This document shows, in pieces, positions 50,189 to 57,823 of a stretch of 64,000 bases of DNA (positions are counted from its first letter, which is position 1; every line of letters starts with the position of its first letter). A model generated the notes under the pieces. The model had not been told where the DNA came from and did not search any database. It was given only the letters and a program-made list of their open reading frames with translations. This DNA is from CAZHNW01 sp942491575 (GTDB taxonomy: Bacteria; Spirochaetota; UBA4802; UBA5550), in contig CALOBT010000031.1 of NCBI GenBank assembly GCA_942491575.1, forward strand, positions 2,214,250 to 2,278,249, read 5' to 3'. The translations under genes and the position numbers were made by a program.

Positions 50189-51001
50189 ATGACTCAGCAA
50201 AGGAAAAAAAACATCAATTCACCGGGAGACCGGAGGGTAAGGGAAGTCCCCTTTAAAAAACTGATACTTTTTATGGTTCTCCTGGGGACAATCCCCTTCA
50301 GCTTCATGATGCATTATTTTCATTATATTCTATTGTTTCTTGGTACCTTTCTGGTTCTTCAGGCCCTGGTAACCCGAAATCCCGAGAGAATAAGCAGGTA
50401 TATCTCCACTTTTCTTTTATTGACCCTCGCCAGCTTTATTCACGTTGCGGTATTGGGAAATTTTGATACTGTGGGGAGTGCCCCGGCATTTATTGCAGGA
50501 TTTATGAATGATCTCCACTCTGCAGGGGGGAGGGAATTCCTTGTAAAAACAGGACTCTTCATTGGCCTGTTTCTCGTAGCCCATACGGCACTGGTACGCT
50601 ATGCCATGTATCTCACCGGTACCAGTACGGGGCTTTTCCTCGGAAGAAGGGTCCCCGACACCGGTACGGGGATTATCCGGGAACGCGGAAAGGGAATTAT
50701 TCTACAGAAAGAGATGATTGGCCGGCGGAGAAAATTCCTCAGGGTGGGGCATTACTTCTCCGAATCGGGAAATATCGGTATGCAGATTTATCGCTCATAT
50801 CTCGCAATTCTCTTCATCATTCTTCTTCTCTTTCTGGGAATTATTATCTTTAATCCCGTCTCGGGAATGGAATTTCTTTACCGGTACAGCAGGATAATAC
50901 TTTACATGGTTATTGGTATGGTCCCCTTTACGCTGGTGGTTATTGCGACGGTTCTTCTTTCACTGCGCCTCTCCATCCGTCATGCCGCATCTGTTTATTG
51001 A
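50189..51001 (+). CDS. Multi-TM membrane protein, unknown
   Basis: 270 residues from ATG 50189, which follows GGAGG by 8 bases; an ATG at 50174 lies in the ribosome site. Basic N-terminus, then about three TM helices (~27-100), a fourth and a fifth TM around 120-145, a cytoplasmic loop (GLFLGRRVPDTGTGIIRERG) and two C-terminal TMs (LAILFIILLLFLGIIIF, IILYMVIGMVPFTLVVIATV). No family recognised. It has its own promoter and operator-like repeat, so it is separately controlled. It ends just ahead of an 18-bp stem-loop. Confidence 0.6.
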   Translation: MTQQRKKNINSPGDRRVREVPFKKLILFMVLLGTIPFSFMMHYFHYILLFLGTFLVLQALVTRNPERISRYISTFLLLTLASFIHVAVLGNFDTVGSAPAFIAGFMNDLHSAGGREFLVKTGLFIGLFLVAHTALVRYAMYLTGTSTGLFLGRRVPDTGTGIIRERGKGIILQKEMIGRRRKFLRVGHYFSESGNIGMQIYRSYLAILFIILLLFLGIIIFNPVSGMEFLYRYSRIILYMVIGMVPFTLVVIATVLLSLRLSIRHAASVY

Positions 51002-51024
51002 TATATTTACTGATACAATAGTGA

Positions 51025-51072
51025 GTTTGCAATAAAAATGATTTATGTTCCGGGATCATTTTTATTGCAAAC
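51025..51072. terminator. Perfect 18-bp stem-loop
   Basis: GTTTGCAATAAAAATGAT (51025-51042), 12-base loop, ATCATTTTTATTGCAAAC (51055-51072). It is a probable terminator of the 50189-51001 gene; the T-run is inside the right arm, not after it. Confidence 0.65.
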
Positions 51073-51339
51073 ATGCTTTTATTTATGTTTTATATCTTTC
51101 CACCGAAGAAAAAATTTGCCAAGATATTTTTTGAGGCGGTCCGCATCATTAATATGGTTCTTCTCTTTCCGGCTTTTCTGAAATAGTTTTCGCCCCGCTT
51201 CCCTGGACATATTTTGAGTAACTGAATAAGCTGAAGGCGGTCGAAGAGATCCATGGCGGCTGTTTCTTTTTCTGAGAAAAAATTTGTTTTTTTGTATTTA
51301 ATTGAGTAAAACTATAAATTTTAATAATATTATATTTGC

Positions 51340-51354
51340 TGGCATGGAACCTGC
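51340..51354 (+). promoter_or_regulatory. Sigma-54 type promoter of rtcA-rtcB
   Basis: TGGCATGGAACCTGC: GG at 51341-51342 and GC at 51353-51354 with exactly 10 bases between, close to the sigma-54 consensus TGGCACG-N4-TTGC. It lies about 50 bases ahead of the rtcA start. The rtc operon of E. coli is sigma-54/RtcR controlled. AT-rich sequence upstream could bend DNA, and AGGCGGTC occurs twice upstream (near 51133 and 51236). The rest of the 51002-51403 gap has no gene. Confidence 0.68.
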
Positions 51355-51403
51355 CGCACCCGGGAGCAGGTACCTGAATAAAAAAATCTGACTTGAGAAA
51401 AGA

Positions 51404-52435
51404 ATGGAAAATAAAATTATCAGAATTGACGGTTCCTTCGGTGAAGGTGGAGGACAGATTCTCCGCAGCAGCCTCGGTCTCTCCCTCGTTACGGGGAAAC
51501 CAGTGGAACTCTACAATATTCGGGCAAAACGGAACCGCCCGGGGCTGCTGCGTCAGCATCTCACTGCGGTGAATGCCGCCAGGGAAATCAGCGGCGGTAA
51601 CGTAACGGGAAACCATATCGGCTCAGATAGAGTAATGTTCGAACCCGGAAGCGTGACAGGTGGAAGTTACCACTTCAGTGTCGGCACCGCAGGGAGCACC
51701 ACGCTTGTATTGCAGGCTCTTCTTCCTGCATTGTTGACTGCCCCCGGGGAAAGCCATATTATTTTAGAAGGGGGAACTCATAATCCCATGGCGCCGCCCT
51801 TTGATTTTCTGCAGCGGAGTTTTCTGCAGGTTATCAACCGGATGGGGCCGGAGGTTTCGGTGTCCATTAAGCGGTACGGCTTTTTCCCCGCAGGGGGCGG
51901 TCATATTGAAGTGACTGTCAAGCCGGCTGAAAAGATGAAGTCCCTTGATATTATGGAGAAGGGAGGGGAAGTCTCACGGAGCGCCTCGGCGTTATATGCG
52001 AAGATCCCGGAAGAGATCCCCAGGAGTGAAATGGACCTGGTGAGGCGCCGGCTTGACCTGGGGGAAGACAGCCTTAAGGTGAAGGAAGTCAGATCTCCGG
52101 GGCCTGGAAACGCTGTGCTCATCGAAGTGGAGAGTGAAAATATCACCTATGTGGCCACCGCCTTCGGTGAAAAGAGGGTGTCCCGTGAAAGGGTAGTGGG
52201 GAATGCGGTTAAACAGGTTCGGAACTATCTCAAGGCGGATGTTCCCGTGGGAAAATATCTCGCGGACCAGCTCCTGATCCCCATGGCCATGGCTGGTGGG
52301 GGAAGTTTCAGGACTGTGGAGCCCTCCCTGCATACGATGACCAATATCGAGGTGATAAGGGAATTCCTGGATATCGATATCCGCGTAAAAGAGGAAAATG
52401 AGAAGTCCTGGTTAATCCGGGTGGGAGATAAATAA
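51404..52435 (+). CDS. rtcA: RNA 3'-terminal phosphate cyclase
   Basis: 343 residues, normal length. RtcA marks are IDGSFGEGGGQILRSSLGLS at the start, NRPGLLRQH, GTAGSTTLVLQALLPALL, GGTHNPMAPPFDFL, FFPAGGGHIEV and the catalytic His in LHTMTNIEVI (H310). It uses ATP to adenylate and cyclise RNA 3'-phosphates. It lies 1 base before rtcB. The order rtcA-rtcB is the reverse of the E. coli rtcBA arrangement. Expression is probably switched on by a sigma-54 activator after RNA damage, from the promoter at 51340. Confidence 0.95.
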   Translation: MENKIIRIDGSFGEGGGQILRSSLGLSLVTGKPVELYNIRAKRNRPGLLRQHLTAVNAAREISGGNVTGNHIGSDRVMFEPGSVTGGSYHFSVGTAGSTTLVLQALLPALLTAPGESHIILEGGTHNPMAPPFDFLQRSFLQVINRMGPEVSVSIKRYGFFPAGGGHIEVTVKPAEKMKSLDIMEKGGEVSRSASALYAKIPEEIPRSEMDLVRRRLDLGEDSLKVKEVRSPGPGNAVLIEVESENITYVATAFGEKRVSRERVVGNAVKQVRNYLKADVPVGKYLADQLLIPMAMAGGGSFRTVEPSLHTMTNIEVIREFLDIDIRVKEENEKSWLIRVGDK

Positions 52436-52436
52436 A

Positions 52437-53654
52437 ATGAAATGGATAATAAATGAAAATACAGACAGGCCCATCAAGTCGTGGTGCGAAGATGTGGATA
52501 CCGATGCGATGCAGCAGGCAATTAATCTTGCGAACCATCCCGAGGTTTTCCGCCATGTTGCCCTGATGCCTGACTGCCACGTAGGATACGGCATGCCCAT
52601 CGGCGGGGTAATCGCCCTGGAAAATGCCGTGATTCCCAATGCGGTGGGGGTTGACATCGGCTGCGGAATGGGGGCCATCGAGACAGATATTTCTGCGGAT
52701 CGTCTGGAGGGCAAAAAAGATATCCGCTGGCTCATGGATTACATAAAGGCTCGTGTTCCCGTGGGGGAGGGGCACGCGCGAAAGCTTCCCATGTCATGGG
52801 AGGGCTTCGAAGGCTATTTTGATTCACTGAGGGGGGACGTTCCGGGATGGTACAGCGAAAAGGGGCACAACCTTGACGCCAGAAACCTTGGTACCCTGGG
52901 GGGGGGGAATCACTTCATTGAACTTCAGAAGTCCGATACGGGAATGGTATGGCTCATGCTGCATTCCGGTTCCCGAAATCTCGGGCACCGCGTGGCGAGT
53001 CATTACCATAAAATGGCGATGAACCTGAATGAGAAATGGCGGGCAAAAATCCCTGACAAGAATCTCGCTTTTCTGCCATCGGAAGAGGAGGGGCGCGCTT
53101 ATATCCGGGATATGAACTTCGCCCTTGAGTACGCTGCGGAGAACAGGCGCATAATGATGGAAGTTTTTAAAGAGGCAGTGGTGGAAGTTTTGGGGGAAGT
53201 TAATTTTTTGCAGGAGATAAACATTCACCACAATTACGCCAGCCGTGAAAATCATTTCGGAAGGGATGTCTGGGTCCACAGAAAGGGGGCCACCGCGGCC
53301 CGTAGAAATCAGAAGGGTATCATCCCGGGAAGTATGGGAACGGCATCCTACATTGTCGAGGGCCTGGGAAACCCGGAATCCTTCATGTCATGTTCTCACG
53401 GAGCGGGAAGGATACTGGGGCGTGCCGAGGCGTGCAGAACACTCACCGTGGAGGAATGTGACCGTGCAATGAAGGGTGTTGTCTATGACAGGTGGCATCG
53501 TTACAAGGGACGCAGAAATGATGCAGGAAAAAAGATGCTCGATCTGAGCGAATCACCCCTTGCCTACAAGGATATTGATACGGTGATTGAATCTGAACTG
53601 GATCTAATAAAGCCCCTGGTGAAATTACAACCCCTGGGGGTCGTGAAGGGGTAG
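52437..53654 (+). CDS. rtcB: RNA-splicing ligase RtcB
   Basis: 405 residues. Marks are ALMPDCHVGYGMPIGGV, GVDIGCGMG (metal Cys/Asp), LGTLGGGNHFIEL, INIHHNYASRENHFG, WVHRKGAT, and the guanylylated His in SCSHGAGR (H321). It joins RNA 2',3'-cyclic phosphate or 3'-phosphate ends to 5'-OH ends with GTP and Mn2+. Cyclic ends made by RtcA are its substrates, so the pair forms a repair route. The start follows the rtcA stop by one base, implying coupling. Confidence 0.96.
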   Translation: MKWIINENTDRPIKSWCEDVDTDAMQQAINLANHPEVFRHVALMPDCHVGYGMPIGGVIALENAVIPNAVGVDIGCGMGAIETDISADRLEGKKDIRWLMDYIKARVPVGEGHARKLPMSWEGFEGYFDSLRGDVPGWYSEKGHNLDARNLGTLGGGNHFIELQKSDTGMVWLMLHSGSRNLGHRVASHYHKMAMNLNEKWRAKIPDKNLAFLPSEEEGRAYIRDMNFALEYAAENRRIMMEVFKEAVVEVLGEVNFLQEINIHHNYASRENHFGRDVWVHRKGATAARRNQKGIIPGSMGTASYIVEGLGNPESFMSCSHGAGRILGRAEACRTLTVEECDRAMKGVVYDRWHRYKGRRNDAGKKMLDLSESPLAYKDIDTVIESELDLIKPLVKLQPLGVVKG

Positions 53655-53765
53655 CATAAGGCACTATTTTTTGTTGACCATTAACATGGAGGTTGTGTAT
53701 TGTGTGACAGGATATAAGCCTGGCACACAATAATTTTCAGGCCAAGATAAAGAAAAGGTCAGCAA

Positions 53766-55226
53766 ATGAATGAAATTAACAGCCACACCGATACCATTGA
53801 AGTACCCGAAGAGAGTGAGATTCGAAATCCTGAAATCCTTCAGCTTCAGTCTGAAATAGAGAATATTCGAAATCCTAAAAAAAGTATCATTAACAACCTG
53901 ATCACACTCGGCGTATCAATTTTCATCTTTTTCAGTATGGGGCTTTTTTCCAATACCGTTGCGGATATTCTGATTATTATTGGCGTTCTTTTTATTCATG
54001 AACTCGGGCACCTGGCGGGGATGAAACTTTTTAAGTACAAGAATGTTTCCATGATGTTCATCCCCTTCCTGGGGGCCGCAGTGTCGGGCCACGAAACCAG
54101 TCCGAGCGGAAGTCGAAAGGCGATGGTTTCCCTCATGGGACCCCTGCCGGGAATTTTTATTGCTGTGGGAATTCTTTTCTATAACAGGGATCTCCAGAAT
54201 CCGCTGCTGGCACAGTTCGCCAATTTTTCCCTGTTGATAAATGCTTTTAATCTTCTGCCATTTTACCCCCTTGATGGGGGTAGGTTTTTTGACGATATAC
54301 TTTTTTCGAGGAATCCTTATATTGAGATAATATTCAAACTTCTTGCCATTATCGTACTGGGAATCATGGCCTTTGAATCAAAGTCATGGGCATTGGGGAT
54401 ATTCGTATTTTTTATACTCATTACCATAAGCCAGACTTTTTTGTCGGCGAAGATAACCAGGGAAATGAAAAAAAACCATGAGCCTGGATCTGTTGCATAC
54501 AGCGAAAAAGTACCCTATGAATTCGTGCAGACGGTGAATGTCCATATCAATGAACACCTTGCGAAGAAAAATAAATCAATGGAATTGAAAATACGGGCGA
54601 ATGTTATCCTCGCGGTGTGGAATAAACTGCTCAGTTCACTTCCTTCGATCAAAGCCTCTTTTGCTTTTATTGTTTTTTATATTGTTATATTTATTGCCTC
54701 AATCATCTTTTTTATTGCCAGCGATCCTACTCATACTCAATCAGCCCCGGTGGGCAATTTTTCCTGGGAGGAGTTTGTCCCCGATGAAGGGACATTTGCC
54801 GTCAACATGCCGGGATATCCGAAATGGGACAGCCATGTGATTCCATTGAAAAAAGGAAATATGGTAATGAATTATTATTCAATCCAGTATAAGGATGCGG
54901 ATTTTACCGTCTACTGTACTGCACTGACCGGGGAAACCGGAAGCCTTCGAAACGAACCGTCATCTCAAAATGAAAAGTCGACTGATAATACGGCACAGTT
55001 AAAAAGCAAAGTCATCACGAAAAAAGATATAACCCTTGGTAAAATGAAGGGAAAAGAAATCGAGGAAATTAATGCAGAGGGTTATCATTGCATTACCAGG
55101 AGTTACAGGATGGGTACGAGGGTGTACTCCCTGGCTGTTTCAATGAAAAAGAATATTTTTAATCGAAATGATGCGGTTATGTTTCTTGATTCGTTCAGGC
55201 TTCGCCAGATCTCCCGGGGGAAATAA
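53766..55226 (+). CDS. M50 site-2-protease-like membrane metalloprotease
   Basis: 486 residues. A cytosolic N-terminus (~45) precedes TM segments with HELGH (H78, E79, H82) and the third zinc ligand motif FYPLDGGR (D170). Further TM helices run to ~220; a second TM at ~305-325 leads to a C-terminal soluble domain (~165 residues) with sequence like FVPDEGTFAVNMPGYPKWDS, a layout shared by some envelope lipoprotein-like domains. M50 proteases cut TM substrates such as anti-sigma factors; the natural substrate is unknown. The fused C-terminal domain is unusual for RseP types. AAAGG precedes ATG. Confidence 0.82.
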   Translation: MNEINSHTDTIEVPEESEIRNPEILQLQSEIENIRNPKKSIINNLITLGVSIFIFFSMGLFSNTVADILIIIGVLFIHELGHLAGMKLFKYKNVSMMFIPFLGAAVSGHETSPSGSRKAMVSLMGPLPGIFIAVGILFYNRDLQNPLLAQFANFSLLINAFNLLPFYPLDGGRFFDDILFSRNPYIEIIFKLLAIIVLGIMAFESKSWALGIFVFFILITISQTFLSAKITREMKKNHEPGSVAYSEKVPYEFVQTVNVHINEHLAKKNKSMELKIRANVILAVWNKLLSSLPSIKASFAFIVFYIVIFIASIIFFIASDPTHTQSAPVGNFSWEEFVPDEGTFAVNMPGYPKWDSHVIPLKKGNMVMNYYSIQYKDADFTVYCTALTGETGSLRNEPSSQNEKSTDNTAQLKSKVITKKDITLGKMKGKEIEEINAEGYHCITRSYRMGTRVYSLAVSMKKNIFNRNDAVMFLDSFRLRQISRGK

Positions 55227-55260
55227 TTTTTCCTGACAACGGTATGTTGCTCTTTCTGTT

Positions 55261-55596
55261 TCAAAAAATATATTTGAATTTCAGCTCTAGCATATGTTTG
55301 TCGTCGTAGTATTTAAAGAGGTCGTCATTATTTCCAATAAAAAAGAATCCCCTCATAGAGACCTCCATGGATGCTGTAAATTTCCACGAGACATCCCCGT
55401 TCAAGAGGCACCCCGATAAATCCCATAATGCCAACAACCCATAGTGCACTGAGCAGTACCGCAATTGTTGGCAGTACTACGTAGATACTTCAAACCTCAA
55501 CTGGAAAAGCCCGAATACAGAAATGACTGACAGTATGAAAACTGCAGCAAGTGATATTTTGGGATTATCAATTACAAGGCTGATCCATTTCTTCAT
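55261..55596 (-). pseudogene. Remains of an RND/MMPL transporter and an outer-membrane protein
   Basis: Three pieces of different origin lie side by side. 55596-55480 encodes a proper MMPL-type N-terminus (MKKWISLVIDNPKISLAAVF, then LRFEVST) ended by TAG at 55477-55479, with AGGGAAG ahead of ATG. In another frame, 55477-55400 encodes VLPTIAVLLSALWVVGIMGF IGVPLE, the conserved internal TM patch of the same family. 55395-55261 encodes a beta-strand end, GDVSWKFTASMEVSMRGFFF to LELKFKYIF, ending in Phe like an outer-membrane barrel. This is the scar of two or more internal deletions in a transporter-porin locus that once followed the TSUP gene. It fills the 55227-55608 gap. Confidence 0.68.
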
Positions 55597-55608
55597 AGTA
55601 CTTCCCTG

Positions 55609-56397
55609 TTAGTGAATTATTCTGACTGCCACCATGATACCTCCCAGGCAAAAATATGATATGCCAATGACGCGAGAAAGGGCCTTTTCGCTGATTCTGT
55701 TGGCATAAATAGAACTCAGGATTCCGCCTCCCAGTGCGCAAGCCCCGATGATTAAACCCGCAGGGATATTTACGTTGCCGTGACTGAGATAACCGGCAGT
55801 TCCCGATGATGCCGTAATAATCATAATCAGTGTTGAGGTCCCTATTGCCCTGTGGAGGCTGAAATTCAGAACGAGAATGAGAATGAAAAAAATCATAAAG
55901 CCGCCCCCGGCTCCGAGGAAACCGGTAAAGTTTCCGATGATAAATCCCATAAACAGTGATGCGGTAACGCGGGAGAGGCGGCTTTTGAAAAGATTTTTTG
56001 TGCGCAGTTTATCCGCCAGATCTTCACGGTTGAAACCCTTTCTCCAGATGAGTCCGCCGGTGAGAAGAAGAAATGCCCCGTAGAGAACCCCGAGATTGTT
56101 GCCGTGGACATTTACAACAAACTGGGAACTTAGCAGTGCACCTATGATTGATCCGATTGCAATGTAGAGGCCCGCCTTCAGATCAGTATGCCCGTACCTG
56201 TAGTATGTATAGGATACTCCAATTGATGCGATCACATCCGCCATTAAACTGGTGCCGATTGATTCATGGAGTGTGAAGGAGAGGAGCAGGTTCACAAGGG
56301 GGACAACTATCATGACTCCCGATGCACCGGTAAATCCTGTCATCACACCTGCGGCGAGACCAATGAGTATCATAATGGCTAATGTTTCAATCGTCAT
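55609..56397 (-). CDS. TSUP family (TauE/SafE) anion exporter
   Basis: 262 residues, about eight TM helices in two homologous halves. Marks are GVMTGFTGASGVMIVVPLVN near the N-terminus and FIIGNFTGFLGAGGGFMIFF in the second half, the paired glycine-rich motifs of TSUP proteins. Members move sulfite, sulfoacetate or related anions across the inner membrane. A broken RND transporter follows 12 bases later in the same direction, so this gene was once first in a longer export operon. The substrate is not known. Confidence 0.88.
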   Translation of the reverse strand: MTIETLAIMILIGLAAGVMTGFTGASGVMIVVPLVNLLLSFTLHESIGTSLMADVIASIGVSYTYYRYGHTDLKAGLYIAIGSIIGALLSSQFVVNVHGNNLGVLYGAFLLLTGGLIWRKGFNREDLADKLRTKNLFKSRLSRVTASLFMGFIIGNFTGFLGAGGGFMIFFILILVLNFSLHRAIGTSTLIMIITASSGTAGYLSHGNVNIPAGLIIGACALGGGILSSIYANRISEKALSRVIGISYFCLGGIMVAVRIIH

Positions 56398-56631
56398 TAA
56401 AAATTATTCCTCTGCCGGGAGTGGCCCGGTTATAGAGAGATGTTTTAACTAAACCTGCAGCAGCGATATCTGCAGGAATATATATACTTTATTCAGGAAC
56501 TCCGGATTCAACTGTTGATTTTGCGATTTATTAGTGTTTGACGAAAAAAAGATGTTCATGAACCTTAGTATGAAATTGTAATATTTGTCAATTGTGTTTC
56601 ATATGGGATTCATTTATATCCTTGACGTAAT

Positions 56632-56643
56632 CATCATATGATG
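56632..56643. promoter_or_regulatory. CATCATATGATG palindrome near IclR gene
   Basis: A perfect 12-base palindrome 5 bases after TTGACG (56622-56627), about 40 bases ahead of the IclR start. It contains TATGAT, a possible -10. It is a likely self-regulatory site; no clear -35/-10 spacing could be fixed. The rest of 56398-56681 is A/T-rich with no gene. Confidence 0.5.
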
Positions 56644-56681
56644 TAAGTTTCTTCGATATCAATTTTCCATCTGGAGCCTTT

Positions 56682-57458
56682 GTGAAACCGAAAAGACGAA
56701 CCCTGCAGTCATTAAGCCGAGCCTCGGATATTCTTGATTTCTTTTTAAATGAAGACAGGTCTCTGGGGCTTACCGATATTGTAAAAAGAACCGGACTCCC
56801 GAAGTCGACCGTTCAGGGGCTTATTTACAGTCTCGAATCCCTTGATTACCTTGAACAGGACAGTGATACCTATAAGTACCGTCTCGGGCCAAAACTTTTT
56901 CAACTCGGAATGAAGTATCTGACCAGTAATGATATTTTCGAGACTACCCAGGTCTGGATGGAGAGACTCAGTTACAAGTTTCATGAAGCGGTGAATGCGG
57001 GCATGCTCATCGACAACAAGGTTGTGGTGGTAATGCGTATTGAACCGGATAAACGATTCATGACCTATCCGAAGGTTGGGGCAATAATCCCCATTCATTC
57101 ATCATCAATCGGAAAAACACTCCTGGCGCATCTTCCCGGGGATAAACAGCTGGAGATATTAAAGGACCATCAGTTTACAAAATACACTGAGAATTCAATT
57201 GATAACCTTGACGATTTCCTGGAAGAATTAAAAACAGTGAAAGATGAAGGTATCAGCTATGACAGAGAGGAATCTGCAATGGGCCTCTCATGTATTGGCG
57301 CAGGAATCTTTAACAAAAAGGGACAGGTCATTTTTGCCTTTACCTTGTCAGGGCAAACTGAAGTGATCAATGAAAACAGGGAAGAAATAATAAATACCGT
57401 CCGGGAGACATCAAGTCAGCTGTCAAAACAGCTTGGATTTATCGGGGCGGTTTACTGA
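56682..57458 (+). CDS. IclR family regulator
   Basis: 258 residues from GTG 56682, with GGAG 7 bases upstream. Winged HTH at ~8-68: SLSRASDILDFFLNEDRSLG, LTDIVKRTGLPKSTVQGLIY, LGPKLFQLG. IclR effector domain ~85-258: VVVMRIEPDKRFMTYPKVGA, IIPIHSSSIGKTLLAHLP, GISYDREESAMGLSCIGAGI. IclR proteins respond to small acids and control nearby catabolic genes. The next two genes are a dehydratase and a D-2-hydroxyacid dehydrogenase, whose upstream region has the palindrome GGTACG-N7-CGTACC, a good candidate target. Confidence 0.92.
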   Translation: MKPKRRTLQSLSRASDILDFFLNEDRSLGLTDIVKRTGLPKSTVQGLIYSLESLDYLEQDSDTYKYRLGPKLFQLGMKYLTSNDIFETTQVWMERLSYKFHEAVNAGMLIDNKVVVVMRIEPDKRFMTYPKVGAIIPIHSSSIGKTLLAHLPGDKQLEILKDHQFTKYTENSIDNLDDFLEELKTVKDEGISYDREESAMGLSCIGAGIFNKKGQVIFAFTLSGQTEVINENREEIINTVRETSSQLSKQLGFIGAVY

Positions 57459-57487
57459 TACATCACATCCCTCTCATCTGAAATTTT

Positions 57488-57520
57488 CCCACCCCCCAAC
57501 CCCCCAAGGGGGGGGCTAAG
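57488..57520. repeat. C-run/G-run dispersed repeat, copy 2
   Basis: CCCACCCCCCAACCCCCCAA followed by GGGGGGGGGCTAAG; on the opposite strand it matches the element at 2527-2558. It lies between the IclR and dehydratase genes in the 57459-57823 gap. Confidence 0.55.
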
Positions 57521-57646
57521 AAATGCAATCCTATTCGAAAACATCGATACCCAGCCACCGGTCAACAGGTCAGGATATGACATGTGTTAATATTGTATTA
57601 TTCTTGACTTCTTGATTAATTATCCTAGTATTGTATTACGGTATAT

Positions 57647-57743
57647 GGTACGCAATTATCGTACCCTGTTTGAGGGGGAAGTGATTTATCCTTCAGCTAT
57701 TCTGATACCAGTATTATTCTGACCGGGATGTACGTCCCGGTCA
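57647..57743 (+). promoter_or_regulatory. Dehydratase leader: palindrome and hairpin
   Basis: GGTACG (57647-57652), 7 bases, CGTACC (57660-57665) is a candidate IclR-type operator. Downstream, TGACCGGGA (57720-57728), TGTACG loop, TCCCGGTCA (57735-57743) forms a 9-bp hairpin in the leader, and a weaker CCTCCTC/GAGGGG pair follows near 57773-57786. TTGACT at 57604 is a possible -35, but the spacing to TATTGT (19) is long. Confidence 0.5.
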
Positions 57744-57823
57744 AAAGGTAATTGTCGCAGGTAAAAGATTGCCTCCTCCTGAGGGGAGACAATTTATAAT
57801 ATTATATTAAACGAGGTTGCATT

